Assembly: GCA_028277945.1 (NCBI GenBank)
Contig: JANQFH010000048.1
Location: 1-50,777 of the forward strand
Reading direction: 5' to 3'
Origin: Oligoflexia bacterium
Lineage (GTDB): Bacteria; Bdellovibrionota_G; JANQFH01
DNA length: 50,777 nt
Part shown: positions 15,913 to 24,684 of the stretch, one piece after another
Position numbering within the stretch: position 1 is the stretch's first letter
Layout: the number at the start of each line of letters is the position of its first letter
Notes under the pieces: generated by a model
Database searches by the model: none
What the model was told of the DNA's origin: nothing
What the model saw: the letters and a program-made list of their open reading frames with translations, nothing else
Program-made: the position numbers and the translations under genes

Positions 15913-17151
15913 ATGCGAGTCTCTAGTGGTACGTTGGCGTTTATAACGCTTGCATGTTCTCTACAACTGGTTGGAAGTGAGGCCCTGGCATTCCGTGGCG
16001 TTTTTACTCGAGAGAATGCACATGTACGTTGGTCGCCTGAAGACGCCATAAGAGTGCGGGTACAACAACCAGTTACTGACAATCCAAATTGCCAAGTCGA
16101 AGTTTCCGATACGGAAGTTCGCGATGCTGTCTTAAATGCATTCAACACCTGGGAGAATGCCGCAAACGACCTCCAGGTCGATCACATCGGTAGCATCCAA
16201 CCTGCGGACGCTGGAAAGACAGGTTACAACGATACTATCTTTATCTGTGATGATTGGAGTCACCAACCCTTTGGCGGTTCTCAAGTCCTCGCGCTCACCA
16301 TAACCACCTTTAAAACCGGTAGCGGTGAGATCACCAAGGCAATTATCAACTTCAACGGCCAACACTATCGTTGGGGAGACGCCACGATAGACGAAACCGT
16401 TGTCGACATTCAAAATATTGCCACCCATGAAGTGGGACATTCACTGGGCCTGGATCACTCCTCGGACAGCCCCGGAGAAAACATCGAGAAACTGGCTGGT
16501 GCAGCCATGTACTATGCTTCTTCAGAGGGTGACCTCTCCGCACGTACGCTTAATGAAGACGATATCAATGGGTTACGCAATGTTTACGGCCACACCGTGG
16601 CAAGCCCTGTAATTAACGATTTCGAGCCAAAGGTTGCTGAGGGTACAGATTACAATTTTACCATGACACTCCATGGTGATTTTCACGAACAATCGCAAGT
16701 TCGCCTTTATAATGCTGCCTATGCACAAGTCGTTATTGGCAAGATTATTGATGGCGGTAACGACTTTCTAGTAGCGGAATTTAACCTTACACAACTAGGC
16801 CCAGGTGAGGCTGACCTCATTGTCAACAACTCCTACGAAAATGAAAACGCTATCGCCAATGCCCTGACGGTCACGGGTAGTGGTACGGGTTCTGTAGGAT
16901 CTGGGAGCGTTGAGCTTGCACAGAGTAGCGGCGGTTGTGGTGTTGTGGATGTTGCCGCAGATAGCCCCAGTCCATCGGTCTATCTGATCATGCTCATCTT
17001 TCCAATGACTCTGCTGCTTCTAAGAAATCGTAAACCCAGCGTAACCCACAACCTGGACAAAGTCTCCGGTACGCTCGCCACTGTTGCTGTAGGCAACCAA
17101 CACAGCCTCTTTGGCTCCCAACTTAGTGGCAGTCTCGATCGCCGCAGCTGA
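15913..17151 (+). CDS. Matrixin-type metalloprotease with TIG-like domain and sorting tail
   Basis: A signal peptide (residues 1-26) leads into a matrixin catalytic domain with the zinc site HEVGHSLGLDH near residue 172. After about residue 235 comes an Ig/TIG-like domain ('SPVINDFEPKVAEGTDYNFTM'). Around residues 335-380 lie a Ser/Gly-rich linker, a 'SGGCGVV' motif, a hydrophobic helix ('VYLIMLIFPMTLLLL') and 'RNRK'. This tripartite end resembles MYXO-CTERM/GlyGly-CTERM sorting signals, so the protease is probably processed and displayed on the surface. The frame runs 37 codons past the basic cluster and overlaps the convergent amrB gene by 132 bases, which is unusual for a sorted tail. Confidence 0.88.
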   Translation: MRVSSGTLAFITLACSLQLVGSEALAFRGVFTRENAHVRWSPEDAIRVRVQQPVTDNPNCQVEVSDTEVRDAVLNAFNTWENAANDLQVDHIGSIQPADAGKTGYNDTIFICDDWSHQPFGGSQVLALTITTFKTGSGEITKAIINFNGQHYRWGDATIDETVVDIQNIATHEVGHSLGLDHSSDSPGENIEKLAGAAMYYASSEGDLSARTLNEDDINGLRNVYGHTVASPVINDFEPKVAEGTDYNFTMTLHGDFHEQSQVRLYNAAYAQVVIGKIIDGGNDFLVAEFNLTQLGPGEADLIVNNSYENENAIANALTVTGSGTGSVGSGSVELAQSSGGCGVVDVAADSPSPSVYLIMLIFPMTLLLLRNRKPSVTHNLDKVSGTLATVAVGNQHSLFGSQLSGSLDRRS

Positions 17152-17823
17152 AGGAATCACACCACACATACTAATCTGGTTAGCGGCAACCGTCTGCAAT
17201 AGTCCGGCAGGATCGAGTGCTAAGACCTTAGCAATGGCTTTTTCGTCTTTTTGTTTGCCAACAACTGCCGACTCATAGTGGTTCATATCCGAGCTCGCAA
17301 GGATAAGCGTCTGTCCTTTTTCCTCACCGATAAGCTCGGCGACAACCCTGGCAAGGGTTTGGATCTCTCTGAGAGAGGGATGCTGCAGGGTGATCGGCAC
17401 AATTTTCGCCTGGGGATTGAGTAGCTGCAAAAAGGGTAGCTGTACCTCCAAACTGTGTTCCTGGGCGTGTGCACTATCATCCAACTCGGCAAAGGCGAGG
17501 CGATCTGCCAGCTGACGACAAAAGGCCTGATCCACCATCACCTTGCCTAAAGGAGTCTCCCAAGCCTCGCTGGCAAAGACAGCGACCCTTGCACCGAGGC
17601 CGGTGTGATTCGGAGACAGGAGCAGGATGCGTGGCGGCAATTGTAAACGGCTAAAGACAGCGCCTGCCACCTTTCCAGAATAGATGTAGCCAGCATGCGG
17701 GACAATAACCGCTAAAGCGTTGACCTTTTCACTGGCTGGGTCAAGACACTCTCTAACTACTCTCTCAAGTTCAGTAGGGTCGGCAGGATAAAAACTGCCA
17801 GAAAAACGTGCCGGCCGAACCAT
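17020..17823 (-). CDS. amrB: AmmeMemoRadiSam system protein B (MEMO1 family)
   Basis: The 267 residues match the MEMO1-like family: 'RPARFSGSFYPADPTELERVV' at the start, 'IVPHAGYIYSGKVAGAVF', 'LLLSPNHTGLG', 'HSLEVQLPFLQ', 'ILASSDMNHYE' and 'CGVIPSAAAIETA'. The His, Asp and Cys residues are those that line the extradiol-dioxygenase-like pocket. The family co-occurs with an AMMECR1 protein and a radical SAM enzyme, neither of which is seen in this window. Biological role is not settled. Its 3' end overlaps the matrixin gene on the other strand. Confidence 0.92.
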   Translation of the reverse strand: MVRPARFSGSFYPADPTELERVVRECLDPASEKVNALAVIVPHAGYIYSGKVAGAVFSRLQLPPRILLLSPNHTGLGARVAVFASEAWETPLGKVMVDQAFCRQLADRLAFAELDDSAHAQEHSLEVQLPFLQLLNPQAKIVPITLQHPSLREIQTLARVVAELIGEEKGQTLILASSDMNHYESAVVGKQKDEKAIAKVLALDPAGLLQTVAANQISMCGVIPSAAAIETATKLGAKEAVLVAYSNSGERTGDFVQVVGYAGFTIS

Positions 17824-17841
17824 TACTCACTCCAAGAAGGT

Positions 17842-18324
17842 TTATACCTTACCCTGTTTCTTTATCCTTTTGTATGTCCACTTGCCGATCATCTTGTTGA
17901 GAAAGTTACCACGCGGTAAAAAAGGAATTGCTGGATTTCTGCGAATACCGAGGTTGTTCTTCCACGCCTCATAGATCTTGGTGTTGGAACGATCAATCTG
18001 CAGCCCTTTTTTGAAGGCACCCACGGCCTCCCTCTTTTTACCAATCTTCACATAGAGCATAGCGATGTTGTGGTAAAACATGGGATCGATCTGATCTGTG
18101 TTAATTGCCTTCATACAGAGCTCTAAACCTCTATGGGGCTTGTTCTCAACAATGCCCATGGTGTAGCCGAAGTAGGAACAGGCGTGAGGATCGTCGGGAT
18201 TCTTTTCATAGGCCTCACGAAAGAGCATCAATGCGTCTCGTAGCTGATTTTGTTCTAGTGCGCTAATACCACTAGTGACAAGCTGATCTATCTGGTCATG
18301 CAGTTCAGTACGAATATCGACCAT
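17842..18324 (-). CDS. TPR-repeat protein
   Basis: The 160-residue protein has about three tetratricopeptide units: 'SGISALEQNQLRDALMLFREAYEKNPDDP', 'ACSYFGYTMGIVENKPHRGLELCMKAI', and 'MFYHNIAMLYVKIGKKREAVGAFKKGLQID'. A basic C-terminal tail follows. There is no signal peptide or membrane helix. It sits 24 bases after the PilV-like gene and 18 bases before amrB, all on the minus strand. It likely acts as an interaction scaffold; a link to type IV pilus assembly is possible but not shown. Confidence 0.85.
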   Translation of the reverse strand: MVDIRTELHDQIDQLVTSGISALEQNQLRDALMLFREAYEKNPDDPHACSYFGYTMGIVENKPHRGLELCMKAINTDQIDPMFYHNIAMLYVKIGKKREAVGAFKKGLQIDRSNTKIYEAWKNNLGIRRNPAIPFLPRGNFLNKMIGKWTYKRIKKQGKV

Positions 18325-18348
18325 GACAAAAACCCTCTTCGACTTCTC

Positions 18349-18936
18349 TTAAAAGCTCTGAACAACCACAGTGTCAAGACCAACATCAAGACAGCCACGC
18401 TGTGGATCACTGGTAGCCACGACGATACGTATCTGCTTTTCACCAACGTTAAGGCTCGAAGTGCAACCCAACTCAGCAGTAACATTGTCCACGCCCGCCT
18501 GAGCACTACTAAGATCAGCCATATTATTGCAGTGATCTAAAGCGCTCACAACAAATCCGCTATCATCGGAACTGGAGTCACAGACTCGTAGGTAGCGTTT
18601 GTAAGTAAAGGGGCCACTCGGTGCTGGCTGTCCTTGCGCATCAACCTCTTCGACACAGACGTAATCCGACCAACCAAAGACAATCGAACCACAGGCACCA
18701 TCGGAACCCAAGCTTGCAAAGGGCACATCCTTGAGTCGCTCCATCAGCTGCTGTGCTAAGTTGGTCGCATTGGTCTGCCTCACTGCCATGCGATTGCCAC
18801 GAATTACCATAATCGTCATGGCAGCCATGCCGAGTAAGCCGATTGCGAGGATGACCACCGCCACCATAATCTCCACCAGGGTGAAGCCATGGCGACCGCG
18901 TTGGAACCTTCGTCTGTTGTAACCCCTTCTCTTCAT
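18349..18936 (-). CDS. PilV-like type IV minor pilin with prepilin N-terminus
   Basis: A basic leader of about 16 residues ends in the prepilin peptidase site 'HGFTLVEIMVAVVILAIGLLGM', with Gly at -1 and Glu at +5. The hydrophobic helix is followed by a globular domain with several cysteines ('GACGS', 'YVCVEEV', 'LRVCDSS', 'DHCNNM', 'LGCTSS', 'RGCLDVG') that could form disulphides. The pattern fits minor pilins of the PilV type. The other pilus genes are not in the window, so this is an isolated pilin gene next to a TPR gene. Confidence 0.85.
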   Translation of the reverse strand: MKRRGYNRRRFQRGRHGFTLVEIMVAVVILAIGLLGMAAMTIMVIRGNRMAVRQTNATNLAQQLMERLKDVPFASLGSDGACGSIVFGWSDYVCVEEVDAQGQPAPSGPFTYKRYLRVCDSSSDDSGFVVSALDHCNNMADLSSAQAGVDNVTAELGCTSSLNVGEKQIRIVVATSDPQRGCLDVGLDTVVVQSF

Positions 18937-19015
18937 TGAACTTTACTGGCTAGAACAAATTATACCATGGGCTGGCAAATATATAACATCCGCCGTTAAA
19001 AAATCTACTATCGCC

Positions 19016-19612
19016 TTACTTGAGGAGGTCTAATCGAGTGATCAGACAGCTCTTTCCGGTCTTCTGCTTGAGATCGTCGGCTGCCTTCTGGGCGGCGCTC
19101 TTTGCAGCAAAACTGCCTACCTGGACGCGCCACCAAGATCCCTTCTCTTTAAGATCCACTTGTCGAATCTTTGCCACTACCTGCTGACGCGCCAACTCAC
19201 TCTGGAGTTGCTTGGCAGACTCTTGGCTGCGAAAAGAGCCCACCTGCAGCGTATAGCTGAACGCTCGATCCGGCGACGCTGGCTTTGCTGTTGTCCCCTT
19301 TGCTGCCTGCTTCTCGGCAGGAGCGGCTACCGTTGCTTTGGGCGACTCTTCCGGTGCCTGCTTGGTGAGCTTTTCATAAAACTCATACTCTCTTTTGCCT
19401 AAAGCGGAGTCTTCTTTTTCACTCAGTTCGCGCCGGAGGATATCTTCCACGGACTGCGGTCGCGCCAGTTTGTGCTCCAAACGACCACGCTGTTTACCAA
19501 TCATGTAACCAAGTAGAAAGGCCATACCGATCAGCACTAGGGTCACCACAGAGTGCAGTAGTATTCCGCCGGACGGGTCGGTACGCTGCCTTTGGCGAAG
19601 GCGTAATTTCAT
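19016..19612 (-). CDS. Membrane-anchored SPOR-domain protein
   Basis: One membrane helix ('ILLHSVVTLVLIGMAFLLGYMIG') lies near residues 18-40. A charged and Ala/Lys-rich linker follows, and a C-terminal SPOR domain starts around residue 120: 'YTLQVGSFRSQESAKQLQSEL', 'GSWWRVQVGSFAAKSAAQKAADDL'. SPOR domains bind denuded glycan strands at division sites, so the protein is likely inner-membrane anchored and periplasmic, with a role in septation or cell-wall turnover. It lies divergent to the HEAT-repeat gene with a short shared upstream region. Confidence 0.9.
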   Translation of the reverse strand: MKLRLRQRQRTDPSGGILLHSVVTLVLIGMAFLLGYMIGKQRGRLEHKLARPQSVEDILRRELSEKEDSALGKREYEFYEKLTKQAPEESPKATVAAPAEKQAAKGTTAKPASPDRAFSYTLQVGSFRSQESAKQLQSELARQQVVAKIRQVDLKEKGSWWRVQVGSFAAKSAAQKAADDLKQKTGKSCLITRLDLLK

Positions 19613-19670
19613 AATATTATCAACCCCCTGTACCTATTTTCGGTTGGAATAGCGCCCTGATTCTGCTACC

Positions 19671-21473
19671 ATGAACCTCGATGTCATACTCGCCTTTTTT
19701 CGGCAGGCATCCTCACCTACCCACTGGACCGGGATCATACCAAGAATGAACCATAATGCCCAACAGGATCTCACCCGCGAAGAGAAAACCCAGCTTGAGA
19801 GCGCTCAGCAACTCATCCGCTTGTTGGAAAAGGGATCCAAAGCACACCAACTCTACCTACCCAACAACAAAATCCTTTTGCAACACAAAGACCGGCTGCT
19901 GCAAGCCTTTTTGAACTATCTCAAGGAACATGGTGAGCTGGTTCTGTCAATTACCCCAGACGGTTTCCGGTTGTTTGGCGAACTGCTGGATTCTCACAGC
20001 GATAAAAATCAAAGTATAGCCTTTCACTTGCACAATGAAGGTGCTCGCAGGATCCGGTTCTTAGAAGGGCTCACGCACAAGGAGCTCGACAACTTTTTAG
20101 TCCTATTGAATACGATCAACAACGAAGACAATGCTCTCGAGGGCAGCTCTACCATGCTGTGGGAATGGGAATTTGAGCATATCAGCTATGACATTGCCGA
20201 ATACATCATCGATGACCCAGATAACAGCATGGAAGGCAAAATCGAAGAGGTTCTTGATCCGTCGATGCAACACCATATGGGGCCCAGCAAACCACTTGGT
20301 CCGCCTGAGGAAATTGAAGCGGGAATGGATACCTCAGTACTACTGCCAACCAACGAGTTCATCAAGGTGGCGCGGGAAGTCTGTGTTCTCGACCGTAAAG
20401 AGTTCGAGCAGATTCAAAGAGAGATCGCTCACGGAGAAAAACACGAACGGCTCATGATGGATCTCTTTGACATTCTCATGACCTTGATATTGGAAGAGAA
20501 GGATAACATTGAACTAAATCGGCTCTACCACATTCTTCTTGAGACCGTCGACAGTACCGTTTTGCACGGCGAGCTCTACATCACATCCCAATTTCTTTGG
20601 GCACTCCGCGGCCTGCTTGAAGGTGGCCAAGGTGATTTCTCGTTAAGGCAACCCGATCGTATCCTGCACATATTGACGCAAATCGGTACCCAGGAACGCA
20701 CCAGCCGCTATCTCACTAGTTTGAATATCGGTTTCTCAGGATCGGTAAAAGACATCGTCAACTTTTTTACTTCGCTGCCTAAAGATTCCTTTCCGGTGCT
20801 ATTGCGACAGATCCACGTAATCGCCAGCCCACAGTTGCGCAAAGAGATCGCTATTGCCATTGCCCAGCTCTACGACCACAATGTAAATCACTTTCGTCAA
20901 TTTTTTCAGAAGGCAAAGAGCCCAGACCACCTTCTCGATGGTCTTCTCATCCTCACACACACGCGCGATGCACGACTCATCGAATTCATGCAACCCGTGC
21001 TGCAGCACCCCAATCGTAGTGTACGCTTAGCTGCCATCAACGCACTAAAGGAGTTAGCGGCAAAGGAGAGCCGCAACTATCTGCTTGGTATGTTAGAAGA
21101 TCAAGACTCGGAAATTCGCCTTAACGCGGTACGCGCATTGGCCACCTGTGGCGACCATACGGTTGGCCGGCTTTTCCAGGAGAAGATCATCAGTCCCAAC
21201 CTTATTAATCTGGGTCTTCAGGAAAAGAGAAGCTATTTCTACAGCGCCGCCAAACTTCTCAAGGACGAGCTCGTAACCTCTTTGCAAAAAATTCTTCGAA
21301 CAAAAAAATTCTTCCAACGGCAACAGATGGATGAAGTGCATCAGTGTGCTGCCTATGCACTGGGTGTCATTGGTTCTGATGCCTCACTACAAGCCCTACG
21401 TATATTTGAAAAATCTGGCAGTAAATCAGTGCGTCAACACTGTAGCCGTGAACTTAAAAAGATCTCGGGATAA
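19671..21473 (+). CDS. HEAT-repeat protein upstream of an HD-GYP gene
   Basis: The 600-residue protein is soluble and helical. Residues 450-600 show HEAT-like units ('RSVRLAAINALKELAAKESRNYLLGMLEDQDSEIRLNAVRALATCGD', 'HQCAAYALGVIGSDASLQALRIFE'). The N-terminal 150 residues contain 'LIRLLEKGSKAHQLYLPNNKILLQHKDRLLQAFLNYL', which resembles the opening of related proteins paired with HD-GYP domains. The start at 19671 lacks a good ribosome binding site; the ATG at 19746 (MNHNAQQDL) is an alternative that leaves more promoter space. It ends three bases before the HD-GYP gene, so the two are surely co-expressed and may form one signalling unit. Confidence 0.85.
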   Translation: MNLDVILAFFRQASSPTHWTGIIPRMNHNAQQDLTREEKTQLESAQQLIRLLEKGSKAHQLYLPNNKILLQHKDRLLQAFLNYLKEHGELVLSITPDGFRLFGELLDSHSDKNQSIAFHLHNEGARRIRFLEGLTHKELDNFLVLLNTINNEDNALEGSSTMLWEWEFEHISYDIAEYIIDDPDNSMEGKIEEVLDPSMQHHMGPSKPLGPPEEIEAGMDTSVLLPTNEFIKVAREVCVLDRKEFEQIQREIAHGEKHERLMMDLFDILMTLILEEKDNIELNRLYHILLETVDSTVLHGELYITSQFLWALRGLLEGGQGDFSLRQPDRILHILTQIGTQERTSRYLTSLNIGFSGSVKDIVNFFTSLPKDSFPVLLRQIHVIASPQLRKEIAIAIAQLYDHNVNHFRQFFQKAKSPDHLLDGLLILTHTRDARLIEFMQPVLQHPNRSVRLAAINALKELAAKESRNYLLGMLEDQDSEIRLNAVRALATCGDHTVGRLFQEKIISPNLINLGLQEKRSYFYSAAKLLKDELVTSLQKILRTKKFFQRQQMDEVHQCAAYALGVIGSDASLQALRIFEKSGSKSVRQHCSRELKKISG

Positions 21474-21475
21474 AC

Positions 21476-22915
21476 ATGCCACAGATTCAAGAATCTCACT
21501 GGGACACCAAGCTCTACATCCTAGGAAAACGCGTCATAGCCCAGCTCTTCATGATGTACAAAACCGCCCTCATTTACGATGCAAACAACGAGGCTTTCCT
21601 AAACGCATTGAACAATCTGACTGAGGATCTAAAGGCACTCATGGCAAAAGCAACGCCGTTAACTCTAGAATCTATTGAGGCCAATTTTTTTCTTAATGAA
21701 GAAAAAATCAAAGGAGACATCTATACGCATTCAGCTTTTGACTACCTACAGAAAGAGTTCGAGAAGAAGAAGATTGGTGGTGTTCATTTTGAAACCTTAC
21801 CGTCAACAGAAGAGCTAAAAAAATTTATAACGATTTTTTCTCGCTACGAAGAAAGTGACAGCATTGCTTACGAAAAGATTAATGCCGCTCTTAGTAAAAC
21901 GGGGATCGATACCATCACCGTTCTTGAAAGGCGCCAGAAACAGCTTGTCGCAGTTGACGAAGATACTGTAGCAACCAATAAGGCAGCAGCCGTTAAAAAT
22001 TATGTCCGAGCCGTTGAGATAATAAAAGACTCTGTGGATCGTCTTGAAAACAACAAAGGCCTAGATATACGTCGCGCAAAACGCATTGTCTACAATTTGG
22101 TGAAGCATAGTTTTGATGAGGGGTATCCTTTCATTGGACTTGCGTCGATAAAAAACTATCATGCTTATACCTTTCATCACTCCGTCAACGTCTGTGTCAT
22201 AGCCATCGCCTTTGGGCAAAACTTAGGATTAACGAAAAGACAGTTGGCCGATCTTGGCATTGGCGCTCTGTATCACGACATTGGCAAACTCTATATTCCC
22301 AAGACCGTTCTCAATAAGGAAGGCGGATTTTCCGATGAAGAGTGGCACATTATGAAACAGCACCCGGTCTTAGCGATCCAACATCTTTTACCTCTGAAAG
22401 GACCGACCGACATGGACATTAAAAAGGTCGTACCTGCTTTTGAACACCATCGTGGTTATGACCTCTCTGGCTACCCACCCATGACCATTCGTAAGCCACT
22501 GAACTTCTACAGTAAAGTTGTCGCCATCTGTGACGCCTACGATGCCATGACCAGTAGCCGGGTTTATCAGCAAGGTATCCTACCAAGCGAAGCACTGCAG
22601 ATCATCCTCAAAGGCTCTAATAAAAAGTTTGATCCACTGCTGGTTAAGGCCTTCATTAACACAATGGGCATTTACCCTGTGGCTAGTGTTGTTGAGCTGA
22701 GTAGTGGCGATCTGGCAATCGTCAACGAAGTTCACCCCGATCCGGAAAAGAGCGAACGGCCTAAAGTGACCATTATCATGGACCGTGCACAGCGATTGAA
22801 AGAGCCGCAACAGCTTGATCTTGCCACTACTCAAGCAGACAATCTGGTTATCGTACGGTCTGTCAATCCAGAGGCCTATAAGATCAATGTTGCACACTAC
22901 CTTCTAGGCACGTAG
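21476..22915 (+). CDS. HD-GYP domain cyclic-di-GMP phosphodiesterase
   Basis: The N-terminal 160 residues are helical and charged, with no recognised sensor. The C-terminal half is an HD-GYP domain: 'YHAYTFHHSVNVCVIAIAFG', 'LYHDIGKLYIPKTVLNK' (HD near residue 266), 'QHPVLAIQHLL', 'EHHRGYDLSGYP' (GYP motif near residue 327) and 'VAICDAYDAMTSSRVY'. This domain breaks down cyclic-di-GMP to GMP. In the GYP loop the usual 'ExxDGxGYP' reads 'RGYDLSGYP', with Asp-Leu-Ser in place of Asp-Gly, so activity should not be assumed. No membrane segment is seen. Confidence 0.9.
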   Translation: MPQIQESHWDTKLYILGKRVIAQLFMMYKTALIYDANNEAFLNALNNLTEDLKALMAKATPLTLESIEANFFLNEEKIKGDIYTHSAFDYLQKEFEKKKIGGVHFETLPSTEELKKFITIFSRYEESDSIAYEKINAALSKTGIDTITVLERRQKQLVAVDEDTVATNKAAAVKNYVRAVEIIKDSVDRLENNKGLDIRRAKRIVYNLVKHSFDEGYPFIGLASIKNYHAYTFHHSVNVCVIAIAFGQNLGLTKRQLADLGIGALYHDIGKLYIPKTVLNKEGGFSDEEWHIMKQHPVLAIQHLLPLKGPTDMDIKKVVPAFEHHRGYDLSGYPPMTIRKPLNFYSKVVAICDAYDAMTSSRVYQQGILPSEALQIILKGSNKKFDPLLVKAFINTMGIYPVASVVELSSGDLAIVNEVHPDPEKSERPKVTIIMDRAQRLKEPQQLDLATTQADNLVIVRSVNPEAYKINVAHYLLGT

Positions 22916-22939
22916 AGTGGAAAGTATAAGGAGATTGGT

Positions 22940-23206
22940 ATGGCTGATGAACAAACAAAGACTGATATCGTCCGTACTGAGACTGTTTACTTGGGCAATG
23001 AACACGTCCGTTTTCTTGACGACGTCGTCAAAAAACTCGAAACCAAAAGCGCTTATAAAGCAACAAAATCGCAGCTCATTCGTCTGCTTATTGAGTGTGC
23101 CATGCGACGAACCCTCAACCTTGACGCGGTTACCAATGAAGATGAGCTAAGACAAAAACTAGATATGCCCTCAGAAGGAGAGCCTACCCGAATCCAGAAG
23201 AAGTGA
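22940..23206 (+). CDS. Small ribbon-helix-helix-like protein after the HD-GYP gene
   Basis: The 88-residue protein has a strand-helix-helix pattern: 'TETVYLGNEHVRFLDDVVKKLE' followed by 'ATKSQLIRLLIECAMRRTLNLD'. This could be a ribbon-helix-helix DNA-binding fold, but I am not sure. An AAGGAG element six bases before the ATG makes it a real gene. It follows the HD-GYP gene by 24 bases and closes the HEAT/HD-GYP unit. Confidence 0.75.
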   Translation: MADEQTKTDIVRTETVYLGNEHVRFLDDVVKKLETKSAYKATKSQLIRLLIECAMRRTLNLDAVTNEDELRQKLDMPSEGEPTRIQKK

Positions 23207-23234
23207 TACAATCACTACAATATCCTGCAGCAAC

Positions 23235-23520
23235 TTTGTAAATTCCTTCTGTCTTTAACGTCACCTCTATATGGCGTGTCCAACCAGTCTGAGGCGGAAT
23301 AAAGCGCAGGAGGCCGGAGGCCGACGAGCCATCCGCCGAAGGCTTGGTTGGACACGCCCGCAGAGGTGAGTTTAAATGAAATGACTTTTAAGTTTTGTTG
23401 CACACGCTCTGACATTAGCGATGGAACGACAACCTTCGAGAAATGGCTCGGCTCATTCCATTCGCCTGCGCTTTATTTTCTCTCAGGTTGTCGTTCCATC
23501 GCTAATGTAGGTGTGAGTGT
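23235..23520. repeat. Compound hairpin repeat, locus 1 (units A1 and B1)
   Basis: Unit A1 (23261-23369) has interrupted arms, TCACCTCT + GGCGTGTCCAACCA at 23261-23286 pairing with TGGTTGGACACGCC + AGAGGTGA at 23345-23369, around a 58-base loop. After exactly 42 bases comes unit B1, with perfect 24-base arms at 23412-23435 and 23485-23508 around a 49-base loop. The A1 and B1 loops are related to each other in opposite orientation (both contain AATAAAGCGCAGG and GAGCCAT). The unit fills most of the gap between the RHH-like gene and purM; no gene is seen in it. Confidence 0.9.
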
Positions 23521-23576
23521 CGCAAAAATAAAACCATTATCTTTAACTCTGGCAAAACTATGGGCGGTACACGACT

Positions 23577-24602
23577 CTAGAGGAGTATGCGCGCGCGCGG
23601 CTCTTTGCTACCTTTTGTGGCATCAACGACCGAACCGATAACAACTCCTTCACCGTCTAATAGCTCTAAAAGGCGCTGCTCATCCGCTGGATCACAGACA
23701 AAGACAAAGCCAACGCCCATATTGAAGACACGCAACATCTCCTGCAAATCAACGTTGCCCTGTTTCTGCAGCCAGGCAAACAACTCAGGAACCTGCCAAC
23801 TGCCAAAACGGATCTGCGCCTCAAGAGTATCAGGAATGATTCTGGAAATATTACCAGCAATGCCACCACCGGTAATGTGAGCCATGCCTCTAATCGCAAG
23901 CTGCCGACAAACCTTGGTAACGACCGGGGCATAGATTCGCGTTGGCCGCAACAGTGCCTCGCTGTAGGTTGCGACCTCTGCACTGCTACACGTCTTAACA
24001 ATAGCGCGAACTAGAGTATAGCCGTTGCTGTGAATACCATGAGACGGTAGGGCTACCACAGCGTCGCCTGCTCGAATGGCACTCCCATCGACCAGGCGTT
24101 GTCGTGGTACAGCACCAAGACAAAAGCCAGCTAGGTCAAACTCACCGGCTACATACATATCGGGCATTTGCGCGGTCTCGCCACCTACCAAGGCACAGCC
24201 ACTCTGACGACAACCATCGACCATACCGGCAACAAGACTATCAAGAACTTCATTTGGCAAGCTGGAAAAGGCGACGTAATCGAGAAAACAGAGCGGTTCG
24301 GCACCCACCGTGATGACATCATTGACATTCATCGCCACCAGATCTACTCCTAACCCCGCATATTTCTCATGTTCGATAGCGAGCTTGATCTTCGTACCAA
24401 CACCGTCGCTCGACATCACTAAAAGCGCATCTTCAAGGCCCTCGCGTTTGAGGTCAAACAGCCCGGCAAATCCACCGGGCAAGGGTACGCAGCCTTTGCG
24501 AAAGGTCTGCGGTAACAGCCGTTTAAAATCTTCCGTCAGCCTCTCAGCCCGCTGGAGCTGCACGCCCGCTTCAGTATAGGTATGTCGCTTGACTCCGCCC
24601 AT
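23577..24602 (-). CDS. purM: Phosphoribosylformylglycinamidine cyclo-ligase
   Basis: PurM closes the imidazole ring to give AIR in purine synthesis. Motifs are 'TYTEAGVQLQRAERLTEDFKRLLPQTFRKG', 'SSDGVGTKIKLAIEHEKYAGLGVDLVAMNVNDVITVGAEPLCFLDYVA', 'GGETAQMPDMY', 'GDAVVALPSHGIHSNGYTLVR' and 'HITGGGIAGNISRIIP'. I chose the ATG at 24602 (MGGVKRHTYTEAG), since homologs start close to this motif; the 17 codons upstream would read into the divergent gene's leader. Length of about 341 residues is typical. Confidence 0.93.
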   Translation of the reverse strand: MGGVKRHTYTEAGVQLQRAERLTEDFKRLLPQTFRKGCVPLPGGFAGLFDLKREGLEDALLVMSSDGVGTKIKLAIEHEKYAGLGVDLVAMNVNDVITVGAEPLCFLDYVAFSSLPNEVLDSLVAGMVDGCRQSGCALVGGETAQMPDMYVAGEFDLAGFCLGAVPRQRLVDGSAIRAGDAVVALPSHGIHSNGYTLVRAIVKTCSSAEVATYSEALLRPTRIYAPVVTKVCRQLAIRGMAHITGGGIAGNISRIIPDTLEAQIRFGSWQVPELFAWLQKQGNVDLQEMLRVFNMGVGFVFVCDPADEQRLLELLDGEGVVIGSVVDATKGSKEPRARILL

Positions 24603-24684
24603 TGCTGACGCACAGCTTATGCCATTCACAACGATTGTGGCAAGCCTTTCCAATGCGGTTGAGTTCGGCTATCATGCACTCCTG

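Noticed and set aside
23215-23415. Minus-strand open frame over unit A1, and a similar one at 40641-40850
   Set aside because: Both are translations of the hairpin repeat; their likeness to each other comes from the repeat, not from protein conservation.
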